Below, piece by piece: positions 33,679 through 42,295 of a DNA stretch of 64,000 nt (its first letter is position 1; the number at the start of each line of letters is the position of its first letter). This DNA is from Bacteroidaceae bacterium (lineage in GTDB: Bacteria; Bacteroidota; Bacteroidia; Bacteroidales; Bacteroidaceae), in contig JAFZVW010000051.1 of assembly GCA_017617635.1 (NCBI GenBank), forward strand, positions 1 through 64,000, given 5' to 3'. The translations under genes and the position numbers were made by a program. The notes beneath the pieces were generated by a model. The model was not told the DNA's origin, searched no databases, and was given only the letters and a program-made list of their open reading frames with translations.

Positions 33679-36279
33679 TTAATTAAGACTTTGTCCAGTT
33701 GTTGTATACAACTTGCTGCCCTTACGAATAACTATGCGACCATTATGGTAGAATTTACCCTCTGCAGTAATAGTAGCATTGCCTGATATAATATCTGAAA
33801 TAGATGTAGGAATATCTGTTACTTCCATATCTGCATCTGTTTCAGGAGCAACGCCGCCAAAATCATCCATGCAGAAATATGCCGGTGTCGTCAGACCTTG
33901 TGCGTTAGTTTTTGTTCCAATCATCTTCGTGTCAATCGCAGAGACAACACCCAGTTCCGAAAGATCTACCCAGCGCCATGCCTTTACATAGTAAATCTTG
34001 TCGTCCTTGGCCTCGGCCAATGTGTATTCTACTGAATTTGTCTCATTGCCAATTTCGTCGTAACCGGTAATAACAAGCTTCAGGTAATCACCATTCTGGA
34101 ATCCACCAGCAACTGTGCTCATATCATCACCATTAATAATGGCGTCTACAGCAGAAGTGGTGTTTGTCACATAGAAACCGGTAATTGTTGCAGAAATGTC
34201 CAGGGTTACCTTACTGCCACCATTCCACGAGTTATCACACCATACAGCATAGTTACTACCGCTCTTTGCCTTTCCGCATGAACTCTCTAATGCATAGTCA
34301 GCAAGTTTGCCTTCTGTTGTCGTCTTGTTGCTGAGCGCATAAGAGAAGTAATACTTGCCATACTCGCCATAGTCAGCTGTGTATGTAGTGAATGTATAGC
34401 CACCAGATACCCATGGTGTGCTAGGTGTTTCGCTCTCAAAGTAGCGAACGCTCTCAGACTCAAGAATATATTCTTCGAAAGTAGCACATGCCATGTTGCT
34501 AACCTCGTTGGTAATCCTGATTGCGCCAAGTGCAACATTGCCTCTTTCCTTTGTGACATAGGTAAACTTGATGTAGCGTGTCTCGGAATTAAGTACTACA
34601 TTGTTCGTCTCGAACTGTCCGTTGATTGTGTTATAGCTCTTCAATGCTGTATATGTCTCGCCGTCAGCAGACTCCTCAATAGTAAATTCTCCTGTCTGAG
34701 GGCCATCGCTATTGCCGTTGCCCTTGATAATGTAATTGAGATACTTGGCTTCAGAAGCAATGTTTACAATCAGATTGTCTCCATTGCTGTCAAATTTCAG
34801 TTTGGGTGATGCAGCATAATCAGTACCAAGACCTGTTGCTGTCATTCCCTTACCTGGAGTAGCATCAGCCTTACCGCCGTCAAACTCGAAAGGAATTTCA
34901 GCAGGAACAAATTTCTCATTGACATTCAATTTGTAAGAGAAGATCTTTGCCTGGTAGGCCTCTGTCTCATCCGTTGAAATAGTAATTGTTGTGGAACCTA
35001 CCTTCAAGGCTGTAACAGTAAACTCACAGTCCTCTTCATTCCATCCTATTGTGGCAACCGACTCGTCAGATGATGTATAGTGGAATTCCTGTGCGTCGCC
35101 AGTGTAAACAATGCCATATACGTCGTTGTCACCAACTTCCAAAGCATTTTTCACCTCGGCAGTCAGTTCCGGTTCCGGCTTTGTGGGAGCTGTGTAGGCA
35201 ACCAACCAGTTGTTTTGGTCCATCTCATAGGTTGTGTTGTATTTCTTGATAAGACCAAAGACAACAACCTCGGCGCCAGTCTTCACTCCATTGATGTCAT
35301 CAAACTTTTCACCATTGTTGTTTAAGCCAGCATATATTTCAAAAGCATTGTTATCCAACCAGTAAATAATTGAACCATATGTAGAATTATACGAATCGAC
35401 TTTACTTACCTGTCCCTTTACATAAACTTTCACAGTCTTGAGTTGCACACTGTTAGCGTTAATAAGTGCAATTGCCTGGGCGGTTGTATATGCTGTTTCC
35501 AGCGTGTTGGCAATTGATTCCTCGTAAGTATAAGTTGCACTGGCAATGTTACTGTTTTCTTTGCCTGAAATTACGGCCAAAGCCTTGATTGTCGTTGTCT
35601 CGCTGATTTCGACCTGTTTGCTTTCGCCTGTAAAGCTTGCGCTCTCGGTTGTAGGATCTGTACCATCAAGTGTGTAATAAACTGTTGCACCAGCTTCGTT
35701 GTTGGTGATTGTAACAGCGTAAGGCTTGGTAGTGAAGACACCGCCTTCTGTGAGACTTGGCTTTACTGCAGTACCCTCGGCAGCAGCCTTAGTAAGTTTC
35801 AAACCTGAGATTACGGTTGTACCATTGGCGGTTGTTTTTTCATTTTCGATAACAAGGTGGTAAACGGCGTTCTTTGTGCCGGTAAGGGGAACGGAGACTG
35901 TACCTTTGGCCAGGGTAACATCTTTTTCCTCTACGACTGTTGTGCCATTCCGTACTTCAAGCTTACAACTTGTTACAGCTGATGTCTGGTCAACAATAAT
36001 GGCATACTCGGTAACCGCCTCGTCAATTGTGGGGGAGGTTATTTCGGATGTTGTAACATCTGTCTTCCAACCACATTTGATAAGACTCCATCCGTTTTTG
36101 TTGTTGTTGAAATTAACAAACGACCATGTGTCGCCGTTTACATCCTTACCTGTCCATGCGCATTTATATGCACTTACGGACGTCTGATCCGTCATTGGAA
36201 ATGTAATGTTCAATTCTGTCTGTGCAAAAGAGAATGTGCTCAGCAACGTAATGAACAAAAAGAGTAAAGTTTGCTTCAT
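33679..36279 (-). CDS. Large secreted multidomain protein (CHB_HEX-like, DUF6359-like, DUF4465-like)
   Basis: 866 residues from the ATG at 36279. Earlier in-frame ATGs would precede the signal peptide MKQTLLFLFITLLSTFSFAQ. Apparent modules in order: an N-terminal beta domain; a chitobiase-like C-terminal repeat (YTLDGTDPTTES); an OB-like DUF6359-type domain (VKVYVKGQVSKVDSYN); a BIG/Ig-like region; an F5/8-like sandwich (YLNYIIKGNGNSDGP); a DUF4465-like domain (from CATFEEYILE to FCMDDFGG); and a tail GKFYHNGRIVIRKGSK. It should be exported and surface-bound. No catalytic site is visible, so ligand binding is likely. It has its own promoter and terminator. Confidence 0.75.
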   Translation of the reverse strand: MKQTLLFLFITLLSTFSFAQTELNITFPMTDQTSVSAYKCAWTGKDVNGDTWSFVNFNNNKNGWSLIKCGWKTDVTTSEITSPTIDEAVTEYAIIVDQTSAVTSCKLEVRNGTTVVEEKDVTLAKGTVSVPLTGTKNAVYHLVIENEKTTANGTTVISGLKLTKAAAEGTAVKPSLTEGGVFTTKPYAVTITNNEAGATVYYTLDGTDPTTESASFTGESKQVEISETTTIKALAVISGKENSNIASATYTYEESIANTLETAYTTAQAIALINANSVQLKTVKVYVKGQVSKVDSYNSTYGSIIYWLDNNAFEIYAGLNNNGEKFDDINGVKTGAEVVVFGLIKKYNTTYEMDQNNWLVAYTAPTKPEPELTAEVKNALEVGDNDVYGIVYTGDAQEFHYTSSDESVATIGWNEEDCEFTVTALKVGSTTITISTDETEAYQAKIFSYKLNVNEKFVPAEIPFEFDGGKADATPGKGMTATGLGTDYAASPKLKFDSNGDNLIVNIASEAKYLNYIIKGNGNSDGPQTGEFTIEESADGETYTALKSYNTINGQFETNNVVLNSETRYIKFTYVTKERGNVALGAIRITNEVSNMACATFEEYILESESVRYFESETPSTPWVSGGYTFTTYTADYGEYGKYYFSYALSNKTTTEGKLADYALESSCGKAKSGSNYAVWCDNSWNGGSKVTLDISATITGFYVTNTTSAVDAIINGDDMSTVAGGFQNGDYLKLVITGYDEIGNETNSVEYTLAEAKDDKIYYVKAWRWVDLSELGVVSAIDTKMIGTKTNAQGLTTPAYFCMDDFGGVAPETDADMEVTDIPTSISDIISGNATITAEGKFYHNGRIVIRKGSKLYTTTGQSLN

Positions 36280-36335
36280 AAACGTAAAATTTAAGTTAGT
36301 AGTATTTTGGTTATAGTTTATTTGCAATATTGGCA

Positions 36336-36366
36336 CAAATTTAGTACAATGTTATTAAATAACAAA
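36336..36366 (-). promoter_or_regulatory. Promoter for the large secreted protein gene
   Basis: On the minus strand, TTTG (36366-36363), a 19-base spacer and TAAATTTG (36343-36336), giving a leader of about 50 bases before the ATG at 36279. This supports the chosen start. Confidence 0.65.
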
Positions 36367-36409
36367 GTGTTTTATAAAAAACTTTAAGAAAAAATCAATT
36401 ATAAAAATA

Positions 36410-37174
36410 TTAACCGCGTCTGCGAAATTCAGCGACAGTGATAGCTGTTGCAACGGCAACATTCAAACTTTCGGTTGTAATTCTTCCTGCAGGATAGTTA
36501 GGAATTAGAAGACGATTAGATATCAGATTGGATATGCTTGCGGAAATGCCGTTTCCTTCGTTTCCCATGACAACGATTCCGTTGGTGCTCAACTGAGTAT
36601 CATATATATTGTTGCCTTCCAAAAAAGGTCCGTATACAGGAATTCCCAGATTTCTTGCAGTAGACAAATAGTTCTCTAAATCACAATAATGAATTTTTAT
36701 ACGTGCAATAGCGCCCATTGTTGCCTGAATGGATTTTGGGTTGAAGATGTCCACAGTTTCGTGACTGCATATAATATCCTCGATCCCAAACCAGTCAGCA
36801 ATACGGCAGATGGTCCCCATGTTACCGGGGTCTTGAATGCCGTCCAATGCTAAAACAATATTAGTTCTTCCTAAATCTGATGGCAAAGTGTATTCCGGCA
36901 GCGGGAACAGTGCAAGGACTTGATTGGGGGTTCGCTGAAGGGATATACTGCGTAACTCGTTATTGCTTATTATGTTAATCGAGCTTTGTTTATTTAATTC
37001 TTTATTAGATTCTGTTTGCCAGTCAGGTGTAGCAAAAATGGCTTTTGGCGAAAATTTGGCAGTAAGAAGTTCACCTACCAATTTAGGGCCTTCTGCAACG
37101 AAAAGTCTCTCGCGACGGCGATATTTGCCTACTTCAAGACTGTGGACTAATTTTGCTTGTTTCTTTGATATCAT
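36410..37174 (-). CDS. TrmH/SpoU-family RNA methyltransferase
   Basis: 254 residues. The N-terminal substrate-binding part begins ISKKQAKLVHSLEVGKYRRRE with FVAEGPKLVGEL. The SPOUT catalytic domain carries the three motifs: DGIQDPGNMGTICR, VVMGNEGNGIS, and IPNYPAGRITTESLNVAVATAI (trefoil-knot SAM site). Members methylate ribose 2'-O positions in rRNA or tRNA; RlmB-like 23S rRNA methylation is most likely but unproven. The gene is divergent from the lipid cluster. A TAACTTTG on the minus strand at 37190-37183 is a possible -7 box. Confidence 0.92.
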   Translation of the reverse strand: MISKKQAKLVHSLEVGKYRRRERLFVAEGPKLVGELLTAKFSPKAIFATPDWQTESNKELNKQSSINIISNNELRSISLQRTPNQVLALFPLPEYTLPSDLGRTNIVLALDGIQDPGNMGTICRIADWFGIEDIICSHETVDIFNPKSIQATMGAIARIKIHYCDLENYLSTARNLGIPVYGPFLEGNNIYDTQLSTNGIVVMGNEGNGISASISNLISNRLLIPNYPAGRITTESLNVAVATAITVAEFRRRG

Positions 37175-37284
37175 GACTGATGCAAAGTTATAACAAAATT
37201 GTAAAATTGTATGTCATTTTTAAATAATTTTGTTTTCTGGTGTTGGCAAAAATACAATGAAATATCCTTTTTCATATGATATGT

Positions 37285-37316
37285 TTGGGTGTTTGGAAAA
37301 TTATGCGTATTTTTGC
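37285..37316 (+). promoter_or_regulatory. Promoter of the polyene-like lipid cluster
   Basis: TTTG at 37285-37288, a 20-base spacer and TATTTTTG at 37309-37316, followed by a leader of about 75 bases to the ATG at 37399. It is the only consensus promoter I see upstream of the ten-gene run that ends at 46685. The 37175-37398 gap holds nothing else recognisable. Confidence 0.6.
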
Positions 37317-37398
37317 GCCTGTAAAATTTATATTGAAATCGTTATACGAGATATATACGAGTTTAATACAAGTTAAGGGTTAAAACGAATTGTTGCTT

Positions 37399-38529
37399 AT
37401 GGAAAAAAATCTGGTCAAAAAAGTTTCATCACGTAAAGATTTGGATGAGTTCATTCATTTCCCGCTGGAACTTTACAAGGATTGTCCACAATATGTTCCT
37501 GATATGGAGTATGATGTCAGGAATAGTTTTAACACCGAAAAGAATCATGGATTGTCGTTTACAGAAGTCCAGGCTTTCATAGCCCAACGTAACGGAATTA
37601 CCGTCGGCCGTATAGTGGGCATAATTAATAGTCGTGCAAACCGGAAATGGAATACCAAGATTGTGCGTTTTGGATATTTTGATGTAATTGATGATCTCGA
37701 AGTGAGCCGTGCATTGTTCGATACTGTAATGCAATGGGGGCATGAACGCCAGATGACCGAAATACAAGGTCCGCTGGGAATTACAGATTTTGACAAGGAG
37801 GGTATGCTACTTGAAGACTTTGACCGCGATAGCTCGATGATTGAAATCTACAATTACGACTACTATCCTAAACATATGGAGCAGCTTGGCTTTAAAAAAG
37901 CTGCCGATTGGGTTCAGATTCGTGTGGCTGTTCCTGCTGAAGTTCCAAAGCGATATGCCCGTGTAGCTAATATGAGCAAAGAAATGTTTGGGCTTCGAGT
38001 ACGCAAGGTTTCATACAAGGAAATAAAAAAAGAATATGGACGAAAGATTTTCCATTTGATGAATGAGGCTTATGCTCCACTTTTTGGGTATTGTGCTTTT
38101 AGCGATAAGCAGATTGATTATTTTGTGAATATGTATTTGCCAATTGCCGATGTCGATATGATTCCAATTGTAGAAAATGACAAAGGCGAGCTTGTTGCTG
38201 CTGCTGTTACCATGGGAAGTCTCAGTCAGGCAATGCGCAAAAGCAAGGGACGTTTATTTCCCCTGGGATGGTGGCATATGCTAAAGGCTCTAAAGTTCAA
38301 GCACGAGGATACGGTAAATATGATGCTTATTGCAGTTCGTCCGGACATGCAGGGGTTGGGGGTTAATGCTCTTATCTTTGATGATTTGATTCCGATATAT
38401 AACAGGAAGGGATATCGTTGGGCAGAGACAGGTCCTCAACTTGAAGACAATGTCAAGGAATTAAGCCAGTGGAAACCGCTTAATCCGGAAACAATAAAGC
38501 GACGTCGCTGCTTTACAAAAATGATATAG
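37399..38529 (+). CDS. GNAT-like acyltransferase-fold protein (YghO-like)
   Basis: 376 residues from the ATG at 37399; three upstream codons could be read from a TTG but are unlikely. It resembles the long GNAT-like YghO group: an N-terminal half with LELYKDCPQYVPD and GYFDVIDD, a central QGPLGITDFDKEGML, and a C-terminal acetyl-CoA-site-like segment RPDMQGLGVNALIFDDLIPIYNRKGYRWAETG. The role is unknown; relatives occur beside lipid and sphingolipid genes. It heads the lipid cluster and is followed by the ketosynthase after 39 bases, which suggests acyl transfer to an amine or amino acid. Confidence 0.75.
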   Translation: MEKNLVKKVSSRKDLDEFIHFPLELYKDCPQYVPDMEYDVRNSFNTEKNHGLSFTEVQAFIAQRNGITVGRIVGIINSRANRKWNTKIVRFGYFDVIDDLEVSRALFDTVMQWGHERQMTEIQGPLGITDFDKEGMLLEDFDRDSSMIEIYNYDYYPKHMEQLGFKKAADWVQIRVAVPAEVPKRYARVANMSKEMFGLRVRKVSYKEIKKEYGRKIFHLMNEAYAPLFGYCAFSDKQIDYFVNMYLPIADVDMIPIVENDKGELVAAAVTMGSLSQAMRKSKGRLFPLGWWHMLKALKFKHEDTVNMMLIAVRPDMQGLGVNALIFDDLIPIYNRKGYRWAETGPQLEDNVKELSQWKPLNPETIKRRRCFTKMI

Positions 38530-38568
38530 AAATATAATATTTAATCGAAATAAATTAAATTGACAAAT

Positions 38569-39792
38569 ATGGAACAAAGAGTTGTAATTACCGGTATGGG
38601 CATATGGTCCTGTCTGGGTCAGACGTTGGATGATGTTCGTCAAGCATTGTATGACGGCAAGAGTGGTATAATTTTCTCGCAGGAACGTAAGGATATGGGA
38701 TATCGTAGTGCTCTGTGCACATATGTCCCAATGCCTGATTTAAAAAAGAAAATCAGCCGTACTCAGCGTCAATTTATGCCAGAGGAAGCAATGTATGCCT
38801 ATGCTGCAACTGAACAGGCTTTACAGAATGCCGGTTTGGATCAGGATTACATTGACAATCACGAGGTTGGCATTATTTATGGCAACGACAGCGTTGCAGA
38901 GGCTACGATGAATGCATTGGATCGTTTCCGTGAGTTCAAGGATACTAGTGCATGTGGCAGTGGTGCCATTTTTCAAAGCATGAACAGTACGATTACGATG
39001 AATCTTGCATGTCTGTTCAGATTACGAGGTATAAACCTGACCAGTGCAGCAGCATGTGCAAGCTCTTCATTGGCCATTGGAAATGCTTATCTTTTGATTA
39101 AGAATGGTCTGAGTGATTGCATCATAACTGGTGGTGCACAGGAAAACAATGCCTATGTCGTTGCAAGTTTTGATGGTATTCAGGCATTCAGCACACGTGA
39201 GGATGAGCCTTCAAAGGCATGTCGTCCTTTTGACAAGAACCGTGACGGTTTGGTTCCTGGAGGCGGAGCCGCTACAGTTATTTTAGAGAGTTACGAACAC
39301 GCTGTAAAGCGCGGTGCACCTATATTGGCTGAGATAGTTGGTTGGGGCTTCAGTGGTAACGGAGATCACATCAGTACTCCAAACGTTGCCGGTCCTGCAC
39401 GTTCTCTGGAATTGGCATTGAAGAACGGTGGTGTTAATCCGACTGAGGTTGGCTACGTTAATGCTCATGCAACATCAACACATGCCGGTGATGGTCGTGA
39501 AGCAATGGCAATTAAGCAGATATTCGGGGATTACGCAGTACCTGTGACATCGACAAAAAGCCAAACTGGACACGAAATGTGGGCTGCAGGTGCTGCTGAA
39601 TGTGTATATTCAATGCTAATGATGAAGGGAGGCTTTATTGCGGGTAACCTGAACTTCGAGGAACCGGACGAGGAAACGGCTTGTGTTAATGTCATCCCTG
39701 AGACAACAGAAAAGCATTTTGATATGTTCTTGAGCAATAGTTTTGGATTTGGCGGAACAAATAGTACGCTCATTGTCAAGAATATTGAATAA
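38569..39792 (+). CDS. Beta-ketoacyl-ACP synthase (FabF-like, cluster-specific)
   Basis: 407 residues with a complete Cys-His-His triad: C163 in AAACASSSLA, H300 in NAHATSTHAGD, and H335 in STKSQTGHEMWAAGA with K330. It is thus a condensing enzyme, not a chain-length factor. It ends with the usual NSFGFGGTNSTLI. It would extend an acyl chain on the adjacent ACP with malonyl-ACP. The ATG at 38569 is preferred over a TTG nine bases earlier. The divergence from housekeeping FabF (an added Cys-rich segment, SACGSGA) fits secondary lipid synthesis. Confidence 0.92.
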   Translation: MEQRVVITGMGIWSCLGQTLDDVRQALYDGKSGIIFSQERKDMGYRSALCTYVPMPDLKKKISRTQRQFMPEEAMYAYAATEQALQNAGLDQDYIDNHEVGIIYGNDSVAEATMNALDRFREFKDTSACGSGAIFQSMNSTITMNLACLFRLRGINLTSAAACASSSLAIGNAYLLIKNGLSDCIITGGAQENNAYVVASFDGIQAFSTREDEPSKACRPFDKNRDGLVPGGGAATVILESYEHAVKRGAPILAEIVGWGFSGNGDHISTPNVAGPARSLELALKNGGVNPTEVGYVNAHATSTHAGDGREAMAIKQIFGDYAVPVTSTKSQTGHEMWAAGAAECVYSMLMMKGGFIAGNLNFEEPDEETACVNVIPETTEKHFDMFLSNSFGFGGTNSTLIVKNIE

Positions 39793-39842
39793 AAATACAA
39801 TCGCAATTATAATTTTTAAACTTAATTTAAATTCTTATTGCT

Positions 39843-40082
39843 ATGACAAGAGAAGAAATTATCAAAAAAGTAGCTGAGACACTCAGCGAGGAGTTTGAGG
39901 TAGAACAGGATGTTATTACTCCTGACGCCGTAATCTATGACACACTGGATTTAGACAGCTTGAGCCTGGTTGATTTGGTTGCTGTTGTTCAGTATACTTT
40001 CAAGGTTAAGATTCCAGTATCTGATCTGCCAAGTGTAAAGACATTCAACGATTTGTATGACTATATCGAAAGCCATCAGTAA
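39843..40082 (+). CDS. Acyl carrier protein
   Basis: 79 residues with the phosphopantetheine attachment site S39 in LDLDSLSLVDLV and the four-helix acidic pattern of ACPs. It differs from a housekeeping AcpP, which has a GADSLD motif. It would carry the growing chain for the ketosynthase, dehydratases and ketoreductase encoded beside it. Its last 26 bases overlap the dehydratase gene. Confidence 0.93.
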   Translation: MTREEIIKKVAETLSEEFEVEQDVITPDAVIYDTLDLDSLSLVDLVAVVQYTFKVKIPVSDLPSVKTFNDLYDYIESHQ

Positions 40083-40491
40083 GATTGAAGACCTTATACC
40101 ACAGCGCTCGCCCATCATGATGGTGGACGAGGTGCTGGCGGTAGAGGGTGATGACTGCACATGTCAATTGACAATACGTCAAGATAACTTTTTTATGGAA
40201 CCAGATGGCATGATTGCAGAACCCGGGGTGATAGAACATATTGCCCAAAGTGCATCTGCCTTTGCCGGTGTACGTGCAGTTGCAGCTGGAGCAACCGAGC
40301 CACCTGTCGGTTATATCGGAGAGGTCAAGAATTTCCGTATAACACGACGTCCTAAATTAGGCGATGTGTTAATAACGAAAATAACAATGGGTCCGGAGGT
40401 CCAGGGCGTAACAATTATCAGTGGTGTTACGTGTATTATGGACGAAACTGTTGCCGAGACTCAAATGAAAATCTTTGTACGCGAGGATTGA
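40057..40491 (+). CDS. Hotdog-fold 3-hydroxyacyl-ACP dehydratase, ApeP-like
   Basis: 144 residues. The opening LIPQRSPIMMVDEVLAV and the helix EPGVIEHIAQSASAFAG match the dehydratase group seen in aryl-polyene and flexirubin clusters (ApeP-like) better than FabZ. The FabZ GHFPxxP signature is absent, and the PH found near the N terminus of many relatives is PQ here. It probably removes water from 3-hydroxyacyl-ACP and leaves a conjugated double bond. The start lies inside the ACP gene (26-base overlap), and the next gene begins one base after its stop. Confidence 0.82.
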   Translation: MTISKAISKIEDLIPQRSPIMMVDEVLAVEGDDCTCQLTIRQDNFFMEPDGMIAEPGVIEHIAQSASAFAGVRAVAAGATEPPVGYIGEVKNFRITRRPKLGDVLITKITMGPEVQGVTIISGVTCIMDETVAETQMKIFVRED

Positions 40492-40492
40492 T

Positions 40493-40873
40493 ATGCTATT
40501 AGAAAATAAATTCTTCCGTGTACTTGATGTTAAACGGGACGATAATCTGCAAGCTATATACCGTGTTCAAATCGTACCGGATTGCAATGTATACAACGGA
40601 CACTTCCCTGGTGATCCAGTCTGCCCTGGAGTGTGCAACATGGAAACAATTAAGGAGTGTGCTTCATTGATGCTTGGACGACAACTCAGATATGAGAGTA
40701 TCAAACAATGCCGCCTTACAGCCTTGGCAACACCTGTTGTTTGCCCCGAGGTGAATGTTACAGTTTCTCTGACAGAAACAGGAGATGCTTTTCAAATTCT
40801 AGGGCAGATTGCTGACGAAAAGCAGACGTATATGATATTGAAAGGTATCGTAAGATATAATCTAAGTGAGTAA
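40493..40873 (+). CDS. Second hotdog-fold dehydratase, FabZ-like
   Basis: 126 residues from the ATG at 40493. Unlike its neighbour it has the FabZ signature GHFPGDPVCPGV, with H37 as the likely catalytic histidine and E51 in the following helix. A 3-hydroxyacyl-ACP dehydratase or dehydratase/isomerase role is likely. Having two unlike hotdog proteins side by side suggests division of labour, such as early and late cycles or double-bond geometry. It overlaps the oxidoreductase start by eight bases. Confidence 0.8.
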   Translation: MLLENKFFRVLDVKRDDNLQAIYRVQIVPDCNVYNGHFPGDPVCPGVCNMETIKECASLMLGRQLRYESIKQCRLTALATPVVCPEVNVTVSLTETGDAFQILGQIADEKQTYMILKGIVRYNLSE

Positions 40874-42272
40874 GGCTGTAATCATAGGAAGTGGATTAGG
40901 AGGGCTGGAAGTTGCTCTTATGCTTGCCAAACGCGGCTATCAGGTGACAGTGCTTGAAAAACAAAAACAGTTTGGCGGATGCATGCAGAGTTATCGACGG
41001 GGAAACATAAACTTAGATACCGGTCTTCATTATCTAGGCGGATTGGAGAAAGGTGGTATCTTATATAGTCGTTTCCTGAACCTTGGCCTTACGACACTAC
41101 CTTGGAAACGTATGGATTTAGATGCCTTTGAAGAAATACATACTCCTAAAGGCTTATATAATTGGCCACAGGGCATTGATCGTTTCATCAATGCTATGCT
41201 GCAATATTTTCCTCATCAGAGAGAAGGGCTCGAGAAATACTGCCAACTGCTGAAGTGTACTGATGAAGAATGGATGCAAAAAACCAATGCATGGGATTAC
41301 CTTAATAGCATTATTACCGATTCGGAGTTGATTGAAGTACTTTCTGCGCCAGCTATGTGCAAAATGGAATTGCGTCGCCAGTCACTTCCGCTTTTCACGT
41401 TTGTACATGGGACTGCTGCCTTTATCGAAAGCAGTTGGCGTCTTGACGGTGCAGGAAATATACTTGTTGAGTGTCTCATGCGTCAGATAAAGCAGCTTGG
41501 AGGCCAATTGTATGCAAACAAGGAGGTTTATAAGTTATTTGAGGCTGACGGAAAAATAATTTCTGCGATATGTAAGGACGGAACCGAATTTGACGCAGAC
41601 ATTTTTATCAGTGACGCACATCCTGCCACAACATTACACCTTATCGAGGATAGTAAGGTTATTAAGAAAATTTTCCGACGCCGTATGGTAACACAGGAAA
41701 ATACAGCCGGGATGTTCACACTACACTTACAGGTTAAGCCAAATGCCATCAAGTATTTTAACCGCAATATCCTAGTCACAGGCACGAATAGTGTTTGGGA
41801 CAATGCAATTGATGAAAACCATGTTGTTAAAGGTATTATGATTAGCTGTCCTTTGGCAGATGTTATCAATGGCTATGCTACATGTATTGATATATTAACC
41901 CCAATGTCCTGGGATGCAGTAAAGAAATGGGAAGACAGCCGCGTATTTCACCGTCCTGACGGATATAAGGAAATGAAGGATTCTGTTGCAAGACAATGTA
42001 TAGGTATGGCCGCATCTGTTTTTCCTGAACTCGAGGAATCGATAGAATGCATGTACAGTAGTACACCGCTTACTTACAGGGATTACAATGCAATCCCACG
42101 AGGCAGCGCATTCGGTTATCGTAAGGATTATCAGAATCCTTTGATGACAATTGTGAGTGCGCGCACGCCCGTACGTAATCTTTTACTTACAGGACAAAGT
42201 CTGATGCTGCACGGATTACATGGCGTCACCATGACAGCGGAATATACACTCAAAAGCATGGGTGAAAATTAA
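40866..42272 (+). CDS. CrtI/retinol-saturase-like FAD-dependent oxidoreductase
   Basis: 468 residues with an N-terminal dinucleotide fold (IIGSGLGGLEVALMLAKRG, VLEKQKQFGGCMQS), the family's RRG...DTGLHYLGG segment, and a C-terminal FAD-contact region (LLLTGQSLMLHGLHGVTMTA). This places it with phytoene desaturase / retinol 13,14-saturase-like enzymes that act on polyene chains. No phytoene synthase is near, so a carotenoid role is unlikely. A redox step on a polyunsaturated acyl chain is inferred. The start is GTG, overlapping the previous gene. Confidence 0.82.
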   Translation: MSKAVIIGSGLGGLEVALMLAKRGYQVTVLEKQKQFGGCMQSYRRGNINLDTGLHYLGGLEKGGILYSRFLNLGLTTLPWKRMDLDAFEEIHTPKGLYNWPQGIDRFINAMLQYFPHQREGLEKYCQLLKCTDEEWMQKTNAWDYLNSIITDSELIEVLSAPAMCKMELRRQSLPLFTFVHGTAAFIESSWRLDGAGNILVECLMRQIKQLGGQLYANKEVYKLFEADGKIISAICKDGTEFDADIFISDAHPATTLHLIEDSKVIKKIFRRRMVTQENTAGMFTLHLQVKPNAIKYFNRNILVTGTNSVWDNAIDENHVVKGIMISCPLADVINGYATCIDILTPMSWDAVKKWEDSRVFHRPDGYKEMKDSVARQCIGMAASVFPELEESIECMYSSTPLTYRDYNAIPRGSAFGYRKDYQNPLMTIVSARTPVRNLLLTGQSLMLHGLHGVTMTAEYTLKSMGEN

Positions 42273-42295
42273 CAAGAAAGGAATAGATAAATATT

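Noticed and set aside
38569..39792. Ketosynthase as a chain-length factor
   Set aside because: The active-site Cys163, both histidines and the Lys are present, so it should condense; no second ketosynthase-like gene is adjacent.
40866..42272. Carotenoid biosynthesis locus
   Set aside because: Only one CrtI-like gene is present and its neighbours are ACP-dependent enzymes; no phytoene synthase or cyclase is visible.
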